A DNA stretch of 64,000 bases from Arenibacter sp. F26102 (lineage in GTDB: Bacteria; Bacteroidota; Bacteroidia; Flavobacteriales; Flavobacteriaceae): positions 1-64,000 of the forward strand of contig NZ_JALKBC010000014.1 in assembly GCF_023015865.1 (NCBI RefSeq), written 5' to 3'. Of the stretch, positions 33,135 to 42,300 are shown piece by piece; position 1 is the first letter of the stretch, and each line of letters starts with the position of its first letter. A program made the position numbers and the translations under genes. A model generated the notes under the pieces. The model saw only the letters and a list, made by a program, of their open reading frames with translations, did not search any database and was not told where the DNA came from.

Positions 33135-36100
33135 ATGGCAAGACTATTACGACTGTATGTTTTTATTTTTTCCATTTTTAAAGGGAATTTTTCCTTTAAA
33201 AGGTGGTGTGCGTATATATGGCATCCAATAAATATTTCTTTTGCCAATATATATTCCATTGACCCTTTTAAGATTTTAGCTCTTAAAGGTGGTGGAATTG
33301 GGAAGGTATTCTTGTGGCTTCTGCTATCAGCTAACTGTTTACTTTCTAGTGCCCAATCCTTTCCTGTACAATTAATTCCCCAGGTTACCCCACCATCACC
33401 CATATACTTTTCGCAATATGCCGATGCCAGTACCACAAACAGCCCGTTACGGCTTCAAATTATACTGAACGATTTAGAAATTAGCAATCGTGAAATACGG
33501 CTAAAGGCCTATTTTCAAGGAAATGGAATTTCGTTCCAGAGCAATGATGTAGTAGTTGGCTCAAGTCCCTTGTTTTTAGAAGGCGGTGTTCCCTTGGTAA
33601 TGACCAACGCAGAATTGGCTCCATATTTTCGCTTTGAAAATATTACGGGTATTTCGCCCAATGTCTATGGACAAGTTATTCCCGAAGGAGCCTATCAGTT
33701 TTGTTATGAGGTGTATGATGTTCTTACCGGCCACCGGCTTTCCCAAAAAAGCTGTGCCATAAGTGTGGTCTTCCAGAACGAACCTCCTTTTTTAATATCC
33801 CCAAGGAACAAGACCCTTGTTGCCGAGAATAATCCGCAAAACATTGTGTTTCAATGGACACCCAGAAGCATTAACGTTAGCAATGTGGAATATGAGCTAA
33901 GCTTGGTAGAAATTTGGGACACCCAAATAGACCCGCAAGCCGCTTTTTTAAGTTCCCCTCCAGTATTTCAGACCACCACTACCGCTACCACCTACGTATA
34001 TGGCCCGTCCGACCCTCTACTGTTATCTGGCAAGAACTATGCTTGGCGGATACAAGCAAAAGCTAAACAAGGTGCGGAAGAAATTGGACTATTTAAAAAT
34101 CAGGGTTATAGCGAAATATTCTCCTTTAGCTATGCAGGTTCATGCGATTTGCCCATAGGAATAGGCCATGAAGTAAAAGGCAGCACCAATGCCAATATTT
34201 TTTGGGACGATTTTTCTACGGATGTTCCAGAATATACTATACGTTATAGACAGAAAGGCAATACGAACGAGTGGTTCTTGAATAAGACCACTACCAACCA
34301 AACTACACTGTGGGATTTAAAGGCCGGTACTACCTACGAATACCAATTGCAAAAGAAATGTGTGGTTACGGGTAGCGAATGGAGTGTAGCCAAACAGTTC
34401 ATCACCTTTATCGCCGATAATGAAGCTAGTGTATACCAATGTGGCATAACGCCCAATTTTAGCCTGACGAATAAAGAACCTCTTCCTAAATTAAGTACAG
34501 GAGAAAGTTTTGTCGCCGGTGATTTTCCAATACATGTTTTGGAGATAAGTGGTAGCAACGGCAGGTTTACTGGCAAGGGTTATGTGACTATTCCCTATCT
34601 CAACAGCATTAAGGTAGGTGTTGAATTCACCAATGTGCTGATCAATACCGATAAGCAAATGTCCGAGGGCACCGTGGTAACGGTTTATGACCCAAACCTT
34701 GGGAGTATTTTGGATGTAGATGAGGTGGTGGATCAGTTTGTGGAAACTTATGATGCCATTGCTGATTTGGGTGATACTTCAGCCAATATTTTAAGGGATG
34801 TTTTTAGTGATGACGACGAAGATGAGAAAAATGCACCACCAATAGAGCCAGAAAGTTTGGAAAGCGGGTCCGATACCATAAATGTGAACGATGGCCAATT
34901 AAATATAACTAGTAATGACTCATCTTCTCAAGACAACACATTTAGCGGTAATGCTACAGATACATCCAATTCTGGCGGCCCGAATGATATGGCACAAGTC
35001 ACAGATACTAGCTCAGGAACTACCACCAATTCCGAAAATGAAGTTGTTATAGTCCACAACGGAACTGAATACAAAAATAATGAGGTTATAGAAGTACCTT
35101 ATGACAAAAGCAATTCTAACTATGCTTTTTTATTGAAAAATCACCCTGAAGGGTCAACATTTAATTGGCAAGTACTATATCAAGGTTCAGATTACACTCC
35201 TAAACATGTAACGAATGAGCCTATACATGACAATTTGGGTATTGACATGAAAATGGTTTACATCCTAGATATTGTGGCAAATTATAATGACCAAAAAATT
35301 AAAGTAACGATAAAAAGGGAACTTGAAGATTTTGATTTAGTGGACATTTATGCCAAACCAGAGGATAGTCCTCAAAGAATTGCTAAAACTGGGCAAAAGC
35401 TTTATTTACCAAAATCTCCAACGCCTTATGTTATTACAGACCGCAAAGTAGATTTTAGCATTAAAATAAACGATAACTTGTCTCAAGGCGATATTTCTGA
35501 AAATGATATTGTTTGGTATTACGAAGAACCTAACCAGCAAAACAAATTAGGAAAAAATTACGGCAAGAAAAACATCCATTTAAACCTGACAGAACAAGAG
35601 TTAACGTATTCGGTAAATGTCATAGCGGGCAAACCTAATTTAGTCGAAAAAGGTATTGATGTTGTTTGGTTTGAACCTTCACCAATTAAATGGCAATTTA
35701 TGCCACCTGCGGTGAGTGCAGTATTAACAAAATCATTCGAAGATATTGAAGGAAATCTAAAATTATTAGATAAATATATTCCAATTGCTGGTTGGGATTT
35801 TAAGATTAATCCTATTAAAATAGAGGGATCAAAATATAATGAAGAAGATTATTATTCTAGATTATATAAGAAATGGGAAATCGGCTCAGTAAAAGGAGGA
35901 ATCTCTGCCAGCTTACCTAAATTAAAAGTAACACATCCTATTTTAAATGGCTTATCTAGACTTAATGTGGCCGATGTTGGCCTATATGCCCAATTTAACT
36001 TCTCTATTACAGCTAGGGGAGGTGTTGAACGCTTTACATACATTGAACATACAAACTATGAAAATGATAACCCATTTTTAGAAGTAGGCCCAAGTGGATG

Positions 36101-36374
36101 TCTAGAAGCGGGAATTGAAGCAATTTTATTAGTTGGGAAGGATTTAGTAGATTTTGAAGTTCGAGGTTTTGCAAAAGGATGCATTGCAGGTAAATTAAAG
36201 TATGGCTTTAATACAAATTTACTTAAAGGGGAATTCTATATTCCCCCTGTAGTATTGGCTGGACGATTAAAAATTAAAACCAAAGGGGCTTTAGAGTTTG
36301 AGCTTGTAGACTGGGAGGGTTCTATAAATATTACTGAAAAATTAGATTTAGGAGAAGTTGAACATCAATTCTAA
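33135..36374 (+). CDS. large FN3/TANFOR-like surface protein with variable-looking C-terminal module
   Basis: A 1079-aa protein with a late hydrophobic signal segment (VFLWLLLSANCLLSSAQ, near 54-70). Residues about 75-290 resemble the TANFOR-type domain of Bacteroidota (YFSQYADA... IPEGAYQFCYEVYD... NIVFQWTPRS). An FN3 domain follows (EYTIRYRQKGNTNEWF... GTTYEYQLQKKC). An acidic Ser/Asn/Asp linker covers about 555-635. The last 440 residues are encoded by much more AT-rich DNA (23% G+C in the line at 35281, against 45% at 34561), suggesting a swapped-in module. No known toxin motif was seen in it. Confidence 0.65.
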   Translation: MARLLRLYVFIFSIFKGNFSFKRWCAYIWHPINISFANIYSIDPFKILALKGGGIGKVFLWLLLSANCLLSSAQSFPVQLIPQVTPPSPIYFSQYADASTTNSPLRLQIILNDLEISNREIRLKAYFQGNGISFQSNDVVVGSSPLFLEGGVPLVMTNAELAPYFRFENITGISPNVYGQVIPEGAYQFCYEVYDVLTGHRLSQKSCAISVVFQNEPPFLISPRNKTLVAENNPQNIVFQWTPRSINVSNVEYELSLVEIWDTQIDPQAAFLSSPPVFQTTTTATTYVYGPSDPLLLSGKNYAWRIQAKAKQGAEEIGLFKNQGYSEIFSFSYAGSCDLPIGIGHEVKGSTNANIFWDDFSTDVPEYTIRYRQKGNTNEWFLNKTTTNQTTLWDLKAGTTYEYQLQKKCVVTGSEWSVAKQFITFIADNEASVYQCGITPNFSLTNKEPLPKLSTGESFVAGDFPIHVLEISGSNGRFTGKGYVTIPYLNSIKVGVEFTNVLINTDKQMSEGTVVTVYDPNLGSILDVDEVVDQFVETYDAIADLGDTSANILRDVFSDDDEDEKNAPPIEPESLESGSDTINVNDGQLNITSNDSSSQDNTFSGNATDTSNSGGPNDMAQVTDTSSGTTTNSENEVVIVHNGTEYKNNEVIEVPYDKSNSNYAFLLKNHPEGSTFNWQVLYQGSDYTPKHVTNEPIHDNLGIDMKMVYILDIVANYNDQKIKVTIKRELEDFDLVDIYAKPEDSPQRIAKTGQKLYLPKSPTPYVITDRKVDFSIKINDNLSQGDISENDIVWYYEEPNQQNKLGKNYGKKNIHLNLTEQELTYSVNVIAGKPNLVEKGIDVVWFEPSPIKWQFMPPAVSAVLTKSFEDIEGNLKLLDKYIPIAGWDFKINPIKIEGSKYNEEDYYSRLYKKWEIGSVKGGISASLPKLKVTHPILNGLSRLNVADVGLYAQFNFSITARGGVERFTYIEHTNYENDNPFLEVGPSGCLEAGIEAILLVGKDLVDFEVRGFAKGCIAGKLKYGFNTNLLKGEFYIPPVVLAGRLKIKTKGALEFELVDWEGSINITEKLDLGEVEHQF

Positions 36375-36382
36375 TTTTACCT

Positions 36383-36886
36383 ATGAAAAAATTGATACGT
36401 TTAATAATCTTACTTTTAGTTGTCATTATAATAGTTTTTAGTCCAATTTTTATTCTAAAAATATATGAAAGAGTCTGGGAATTAAATCATAAGCATGAAT
36501 ACGTAAAAAAGAAAGTGAAAATTGATTCAATATCACAACAAAGTGGTTTTTCAGGCAGAACTCCAAGTAATGGAAATGTTATCCTATACTATGAAGATTA
36601 TAGTAAAAGGCTTTATATGCTAGATGACCGAAAAACACTGATTAGGATCCAGCGAAGAAAGTTTAATAATATGTTGGATTATTTAGATTCTCATAAAGAT
36701 TCTATCTGGATATGGGAACATGCTAAAGGTAAAACTAAATATGCTTTAGAAGAAGAAACCGAAATGAACACCAAAGGCTATTTAATACAAATAATATTAA
36801 ATATCATCCTTTTGACCATCGCATTATATTCTATAGTATGTCAAATAAAAAAATGGATGAAATCCAAGAAAAATGAAAAAAAATAA
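36383..36886 (+). CDS. small membrane protein, 167 aa
   Basis: Unrecognised. A membrane helix at 5-25 (IRLIILLLVVIIIVFSPIFIL) and another near 133-152 (QIILNIILLTIALYSIVCQI) enclose a soluble domain with YYEDYSKRLYMLDDRK and DSIWIWEHAKGK, a layout like DUF3592-type proteins. It starts 9 bases after the 1079-aa gene and overlaps the next gene by 14 bases. AT-rich like the module just upstream, it could be a dedicated partner or immunity-type protein of that module (inference). Confidence 0.6.
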   Translation: MKKLIRLIILLLVVIIIVFSPIFILKIYERVWELNHKHEYVKKKVKIDSISQQSGFSGRTPSNGNVILYYEDYSKRLYMLDDRKTLIRIQRRKFNNMLDYLDSHKDSIWIWEHAKGKTKYALEEETEMNTKGYLIQIILNIILLTIALYSIVCQIKKWMKSKKNEKK

Positions 36887-37577
36887 TTTACTAGTTTTCA
36901 TTACAGTATTCTGGCTTTCAATTGGGTACACCCAAGAGGAGGATGCTAACTTAATTTTAAGCTACCCAGAGGAATCAGAAATTACTTTTTTCCAATATCC
37001 TGGGGGCACTTATGCAAAGGCGGTTTATAAGAGTCAAGCCGATATAACCAATGAGTATCCCGAACAACTTTTAGAGTCCATTGTTTCAGCTACAGACCAG
37101 GAGTGGGTCAATTATAATACCTTGGGTGGTGCAGAAAAGGCATCAGAAAAAAAACAAAGTCATTTTGACAAAATAATAACTATGGACAAGGATAAAAATT
37201 ATTTTGAATTAGCCCATAAACTCACATTTGATGTTGGGGGTATTTCTACTGCGATAGTAAAATTTTTCACACATTTTGAAGGCACTGCAGTCTTGTCTGG
37301 AGCTGTTGTTATGCAGTTCGTAAATGATAGATGGCAAAAAACCTCGCACCCTTCATTATCAACCCTTTCCATTATAGTTATGAGAATGAAATCTGAAGTG
37401 CTTGAGGGTATTGTGTTGCAAAATTCAAATGATCCAAATATTAAGGCCATTGCTGAAAGGGTATCCACCGAAGCGGGCTTGGATTTATCATTACTTGAAG
37501 AAGAATTTGGAAGCTGGTACAGCCCTGAAATAGATGAAACAAAAATTGAATTGTATAAAGACCCAAGAACCTGGTAA
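36873..37577 (+). CDS. secreted hypothetical protein, 234 aa
   Basis: Unrecognised. The signal peptide (MKKNNLLVFITVFWLSIGYTQ) points to a periplasmic product. The mature part has LSYPEESEITFFQYPGG, TDQEWVNYNTLGGAEKASEKK and FFTHFEGTAVLSGAVVMQFVNDRW, and no cysteines. It is translationally linked to the preceding membrane protein gene by a 14-base overlap and followed after 21 bases by another secreted protein, so the three form a small AT-rich cassette behind the 1079-aa protein. Confidence 0.62.
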   Translation: MKKNNLLVFITVFWLSIGYTQEEDANLILSYPEESEITFFQYPGGTYAKAVYKSQADITNEYPEQLLESIVSATDQEWVNYNTLGGAEKASEKKQSHFDKIITMDKDKNYFELAHKLTFDVGGISTAIVKFFTHFEGTAVLSGAVVMQFVNDRWQKTSHPSLSTLSIIVMRMKSEVLEGIVLQNSNDPNIKAIAERVSTEAGLDLSLLEEEFGSWYSPEIDETKIELYKDPRTW

Positions 37578-37598
37578 AATATTTAAAAAATATAGAGC

Positions 37599-38228
37599 AT
37601 GAAAATTCATATCATTTTAGTACTGTTTTTGGCGTCACATTCGCTGTTTTCACAACTAGACTACCACCAATTTGTAGGTAATAAAGGAAAAATATCCTTT
37701 AATAAAGAATACTCCTATGCCAACCTATATGACTATAAAATAAATTCCAGTAAGGAAGATTCTATAATAACCAAAAAATTAAGCTCTTCAATACCCGAAG
37801 GCTTATTAACAGACCAATATGCCGATAAACTTTCTAACAATAAAAAAGACTCTATAACCTTTGAAATTATAATGAATTCTAGATTGCTTGTAGATATTAA
37901 TGCTGAACGTATTTGTTTGATTAAATATAAAACTCGTTCGAATACTACGGCATCAAAAGACAAAATCTTCAAAGTGGTTAGAACTGGAGAAAATTGGAAG
38001 GAGCTTACTAATTCAAATATAGAAATACAGCTCTTAGAGTCTATCTTATTGGAAACAGACGTTAATATGTTATTTCAATTTTATAATTATAGGGATGATC
38101 CGCAATATGCCGATATCAATAGATTGAAAACAGAAGTTAAAGATGATAAAGGAGTGATAAATATTAAAAAATTAGCAGAAGCAATTATTAATAATAAGGC
38201 GGCATTGTCACCATATAAACAAGAATAA
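37599..38228 (+). CDS. secreted hypothetical protein, 209 aa
   Basis: Unrecognised. Signal peptide MKIHIILVLFLASHSLFSQ, then a charged 190-aa mature region rich in Lys/Asn/Ser (YKINSSKEDSIITKKLSSS). Last gene of the AT-rich cassette. Its stop codon (38226-38228) lies at the left edge of the duplicated RAYT segment, which begins at 38227, so the mobile element abuts or slightly trims this gene. Confidence 0.6.
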   Translation: MKIHIILVLFLASHSLFSQLDYHQFVGNKGKISFNKEYSYANLYDYKINSSKEDSIITKKLSSSIPEGLLTDQYADKLSNNKKDSITFEIIMNSRLLVDINAERICLIKYKTRSNTTASKDKIFKVVRTGENWKELTNSNIEIQLLESILLETDVNMLFQFYNYRDDPQYADINRLKTEVKDDKGVINIKKLAEAIINNKAALSPYKQE

Positions 38229-39323
38229 CCAGCTGCGCAAAGTCTCCCGACTTTGAGCACTACTAACTATTAGGAAATGGCAGAAGATAATAAAAGAACA
38301 ACGAGAGCGAATTAATCAAGACGGTGTAAAGAAAAAACCAAATGAAAGAAGGCTACATCATTCGAGATCAAGATAAGGCACATTTTATAACCACCACAGT
38401 GGTAGATTGGATTGATGCCTTTACTCGAAAGGAGTATAGGGATGTAGTCATTAATTCTCTTAACTATTGTATCAATAACAAGCATATGTTACTATATGGA
38501 TACGTAATCATGAGTAACCACGTCCATCTGATTGTACAATCAAAAAATGGAAAACTATCGGACCTGATTCGGGACTTTAAAAAATTTACTGCCAGAACTA
38601 TACTTGAAAAAATTATGGAGGAGCCCGAAAGTAGAAAAGAATGGATGCTTGAACGTTTCAAGAATGCGACCAAAACTCATGCCAGGAACAAGAACTATCA
38701 ATTTTGGCGCTATGGCAATCATGCGGAGGAAATATATTCAGAGAAGTTTCTGTGGTCAAAATTGGATTATATACATCTTAACCCAGTACGGGCCGGCATA
38801 GTGAAAAAAGCATCAGAATACCTTTATTCCAGTGCCACAAACTATATCGATGGCAAAGGAATTTTGGAGAATATTGAGCTAGCTACAAATCCTGTTATAG
38901 ATGTTCTACGAACATCACCATTTTTAAAATATGAATAGATTTCGAAAATTCAACATAGTCATAAACCTTATACATCCTTCCTCAAAGTCGGGAGACTTTG
39001 CGGAGCAGTTAGGTTAAATAAATGTAAAGTATTAAGAAGTATAATAAAGTTAGCCGAGTTAAAACAACCAATCATAATCAAGAATTATGAATAAAAAATA
39101 CATACATATCATCCTATCTCTTTGGTGCGGCCTGCTTTGGGCAGGCCCAACCAACTCTCCTCTTGAGACTTGGGCTGAGCCCAGTCGAAGTAGGGGTGTC
39201 GTAGCAGGGGTGTGGCTTTCTAAAAACATAGATATTATCTCAAAAGACTCCCTACTTCCAAAAGTAAAAGACACCACCAAACTTAAGAAAGCAGACCCAA
39301 ATCATTTGGTCCATTTGCAGCAG
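38227..39323 (+). repeat. 1,097-bp duplicated segment, copy 1 (REP-RAYT-REP plus start of the 1671-aa gene)
   Basis: Aligns without gaps to 56506-57602 at a constant offset of 18,279. Contents: left REP 38230-38259 with hairpin AAAGTC-TCCC-GACTTT; the RAYT gene; right REP 38980-39008 in inverted orientation; then the promoter and first 237 bases of the 1671-aa gene. Copy 1 is the intact context, because the large gene is whole here. Confidence 0.9.
38342..38938 (+). CDS. REP-associated tyrosine transposase (RAYT, Y1/IS200-like)
   Basis: A 198-aa single-strand DNA HUH transposase. The HUH motif is MSNHVHLIVQ (His60, His62), and the C-terminal segment KLDYIHLNPVRAGIV (140-154), with candidate catalytic Tyr143, matches RAYTs. 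The gene is bracketed by inverted REP-like sequences 80-110 bases before and 40 bases after it, the classical setting for RAYT/REP systems. A copy differing at only seven residues (N41D, N46S, A114D, G125S, K155Q, G171S, L189I) is at 56621. Both look functional. Confidence 0.93.
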   Translation: MKEGYIIRDQDKAHFITTTVVDWIDAFTRKEYRDVVINSLNYCINNKHMLLYGYVIMSNHVHLIVQSKNGKLSDLIRDFKKFTARTILEKIMEEPESRKEWMLERFKNATKTHARNKNYQFWRYGNHAEEIYSEKFLWSKLDYIHLNPVRAGIVKKASEYLYSSATNYIDGKGILENIELATNPVIDVLRTSPFLKYE

Positions 39324-42300
39324 ATGGCCATGGCAAGAATGGGTAACGCTGGTGAAAGATCTGTTTTCCCTATACCAACGGTGCCTGAGCGTAGCCGAAG
39401 GCACAATAGTTCAATAGCAAATACAGAAGAAGAAAAAACACTCCGCTCCTTTCCTTCACTTGACGAAAAACTAGCACAAAAAGAAGATTTCAATGTTTCT
39501 TTTGCCAACCTTAAACCTGAGTTTACCCCAGAATATATTTCCACTAATTTTTCGAGAAATTCCAAAGCGGATACCCTTGTGGCCCAGGCCATTAGGGCCT
39601 TTGAAGCGGTTAAGGAACTGGGCAATTTTGTCGATATCATTACGGGCAAGCAATTATTGGAGCTCCCGGTTGGACTAAGCAAAAAAGACTCGACCTCCGG
39701 TAACCGTGTTGAACTGGCCATTACCCAAGTAAAATTTACACCACAATATGCAGAATTCAAGGCCTGGGCAAAAATGATCATTCCCGTTAAAGGACCCAAT
39801 GGGGAACCTAGTAGAGAAATCTATTTTGGCGGCGAAGGCATAAAACTTTCCCATGACGGCGCGCTTTTGGGAGATATGAAATTGGTCCTATTAGGAGATC
39901 AGGCCATTCCTCTAAACGGTGACAACTGGTTACTGACCCTTAAAGGTGGAATAGATCTTAAAAATGGTGCCTTTGGGGACCAATCGTTCGTGGAGTTCGA
40001 CTGTGCCGGGTTAAAGTCCATTGGTTTGGAAGCTGACCTACGGATTTCCAGAAACATTCTCCTTCCCATTAACAGTGGTGGAAATTATGAATGTGGCGAG
40101 AGCACGGACAATAAATACCTTAAGTATCCTGATGTTGTAAACAACAAGTGCTATGTAGGCGCATCCTTTAGCGTTAAAGCCAATGGGTGGAACGACCTAT
40201 TGGTAGATGTGTCACTCCCCCAATTTGAAGTTAGAGGATTAAAAGGTTGGGGATTCAATATTAAAAGCGCCGTATTGGATTTAAGTGACAGTCGAAATGC
40301 GTCTGGGATAAAGTTCCCAAAAGATTACAACGAGGTGTTGGTACATGGGGAACGAAACCTTTGGCGCGGGTTCTATGCCAAAGAACTAAGTATTATGTTA
40401 CCCAAGGGAATTGAAAATACCAAAACATCCACCAAAAGGGTAGAATTTGGGGCAGAGCATCTCATCCTGGATAGCCAAGGCGTATCAGGTTCCTTTTTTG
40501 CGGAAAACATATTAAAGGCAGGTGAAGGTTCTGCCGGCCAATGGGCCTTTACTATTGCAGATGTTAGTCTTTCACTCTCGAGAAATTCCCTGACCGGCGG
40601 ATCCATTGCCGGAGATATTGCCGTGCCTATTTTTGAGAAACCCATGGACTATTCGGGATATATACAACCAGACGGCTACGGTCTGGCAGTTGGCCTGAAC
40701 AGCAATTATAAAACCCCCGTTTTCCTGGGTGAAATGCAATTGGAGAAAAATTCTAGTGTAGCCATAGATATAAAAGACGGCAATGTATATCCTTCTGCCA
40801 ATCTCTCTGGACAACTGTCCATAGTTGGCAAAATTGGCCAGAAAGAAGGGGAGGAGTCGCCCTCCGTAGAAACGGTCACAAATAGTGGCAAAGGGTTTAA
40901 TTTTCCGGGTATTGTTTTCGAGGGATTAAAGTTGGAAACAGAACCAGGCAAAAAACCCATCAGTGCAAAAAGCTTTGGATTTGAGGGTGAAATGAAGCTG
41001 ATGAATTTCCCAGCTTCCGTGGAAAAGTTGGAATTGGTTACGCCCAGTAACCAAGTTGGACTTTCTTTCGACCTAAAAATAAATTTGGACGGTGAAGGGT
41101 CCCATGCCACTACTAGTATGCAGGTAATGGGAAAATTAGAGGACGGTGCTAAAATACAGAAATGGCAATTTGAAAGGGTGAAGGTAAATGGAATTGATAT
41201 TGATTATGAAAAAAGCGGAATCACCATAAAAGGAGGCTTGGAAATAATGGAAGACCATAGTTGGTATGGTGATGGATTTCGAGGTAATGTTACGGCAACC
41301 ATCAAAAGTGTCAACTTAAAAGTCGAGGGTAAAGCTATTTTTGGCATGAAAGATTTTAGATATTGGAACGTAGATGTTTGGGCCAAAAACGACGAAAAGA
41401 GTAGTACAAAATTTATGATAAATTCTATGGTAGGAGGTATATCCTATCGTATGAAAAAGATTCGAGGTAATGAAGATGGTTTTTCGCCCTCCTCTGCGGT
41501 TTACCGTCCCAATTTGGATTATGGTTTAAGCGTCCGTGCCGGAGTGGATATAAGCACTCAAAATTCGGATACATTTAGTGGAAAGGCTTATTTGGATATG
41601 GCATTCAACAGTCACGGTGGATTAAATAGAATAGGCTTTACCGGAGAAGGTGCCTTTATGGGAGACAAGACCAGTGGCGGCCTTGACAGCTCAGATTTCG
41701 GTGCCTTAAACAAAACCTTTGAAAAGGTAAACAATTTTGTAGAGGAAAATAAAGGAATCGCAGATCAATTGTCTAAATATGGCAACTTTATGGGACTTGC
41801 CAAAGAATCGATTCCCGTCCACGATGTTGCCGCTTCAGGGAAAGTCGGGGTTTATGTGGGCATAGAAAAGGATTTTGTAAACCAGACCTTTGATGGAGAG
41901 TTTGAACTATATCTGGATTTGGAGGGCGTCAAGGGCGGTGGGGAAAACAATTTGGCAGGATATGCAAAAATGCACACTGGTCCCGAAGATTGGTATATTT
42001 ATATTGGTACTCCCCAAAAGAGAATAGAACTTTTATTCCAGGTAGGAGTACAACTTCGGATAGGGGGCTATTTTATGACCGGCACACAACTGCCGTCGCA
42101 ATTGGATCCCCACCCTATGGTCGTTAAAATTTTAGGGGATGATATGCTCAACAGCAACCGTCAAGAAAACCAGCTACAATCGGGCAAAGGATTTGCCTTT
42201 GGACTCAATTTTGGATATGGCTATAATTTTGATTATTTAATTTTCTACGCCTTTGTAGAGCTAGGAGCAGGCTTTGACGTGATGCACGCTTACTACCCGA

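Noticed and set aside
36383..38228. Assignment of the three AT-rich genes as immunity proteins
   Set aside because: Position suggests it, but none matches a known immunity family and the partner has no recognised toxin motif, so it is left as inference only.
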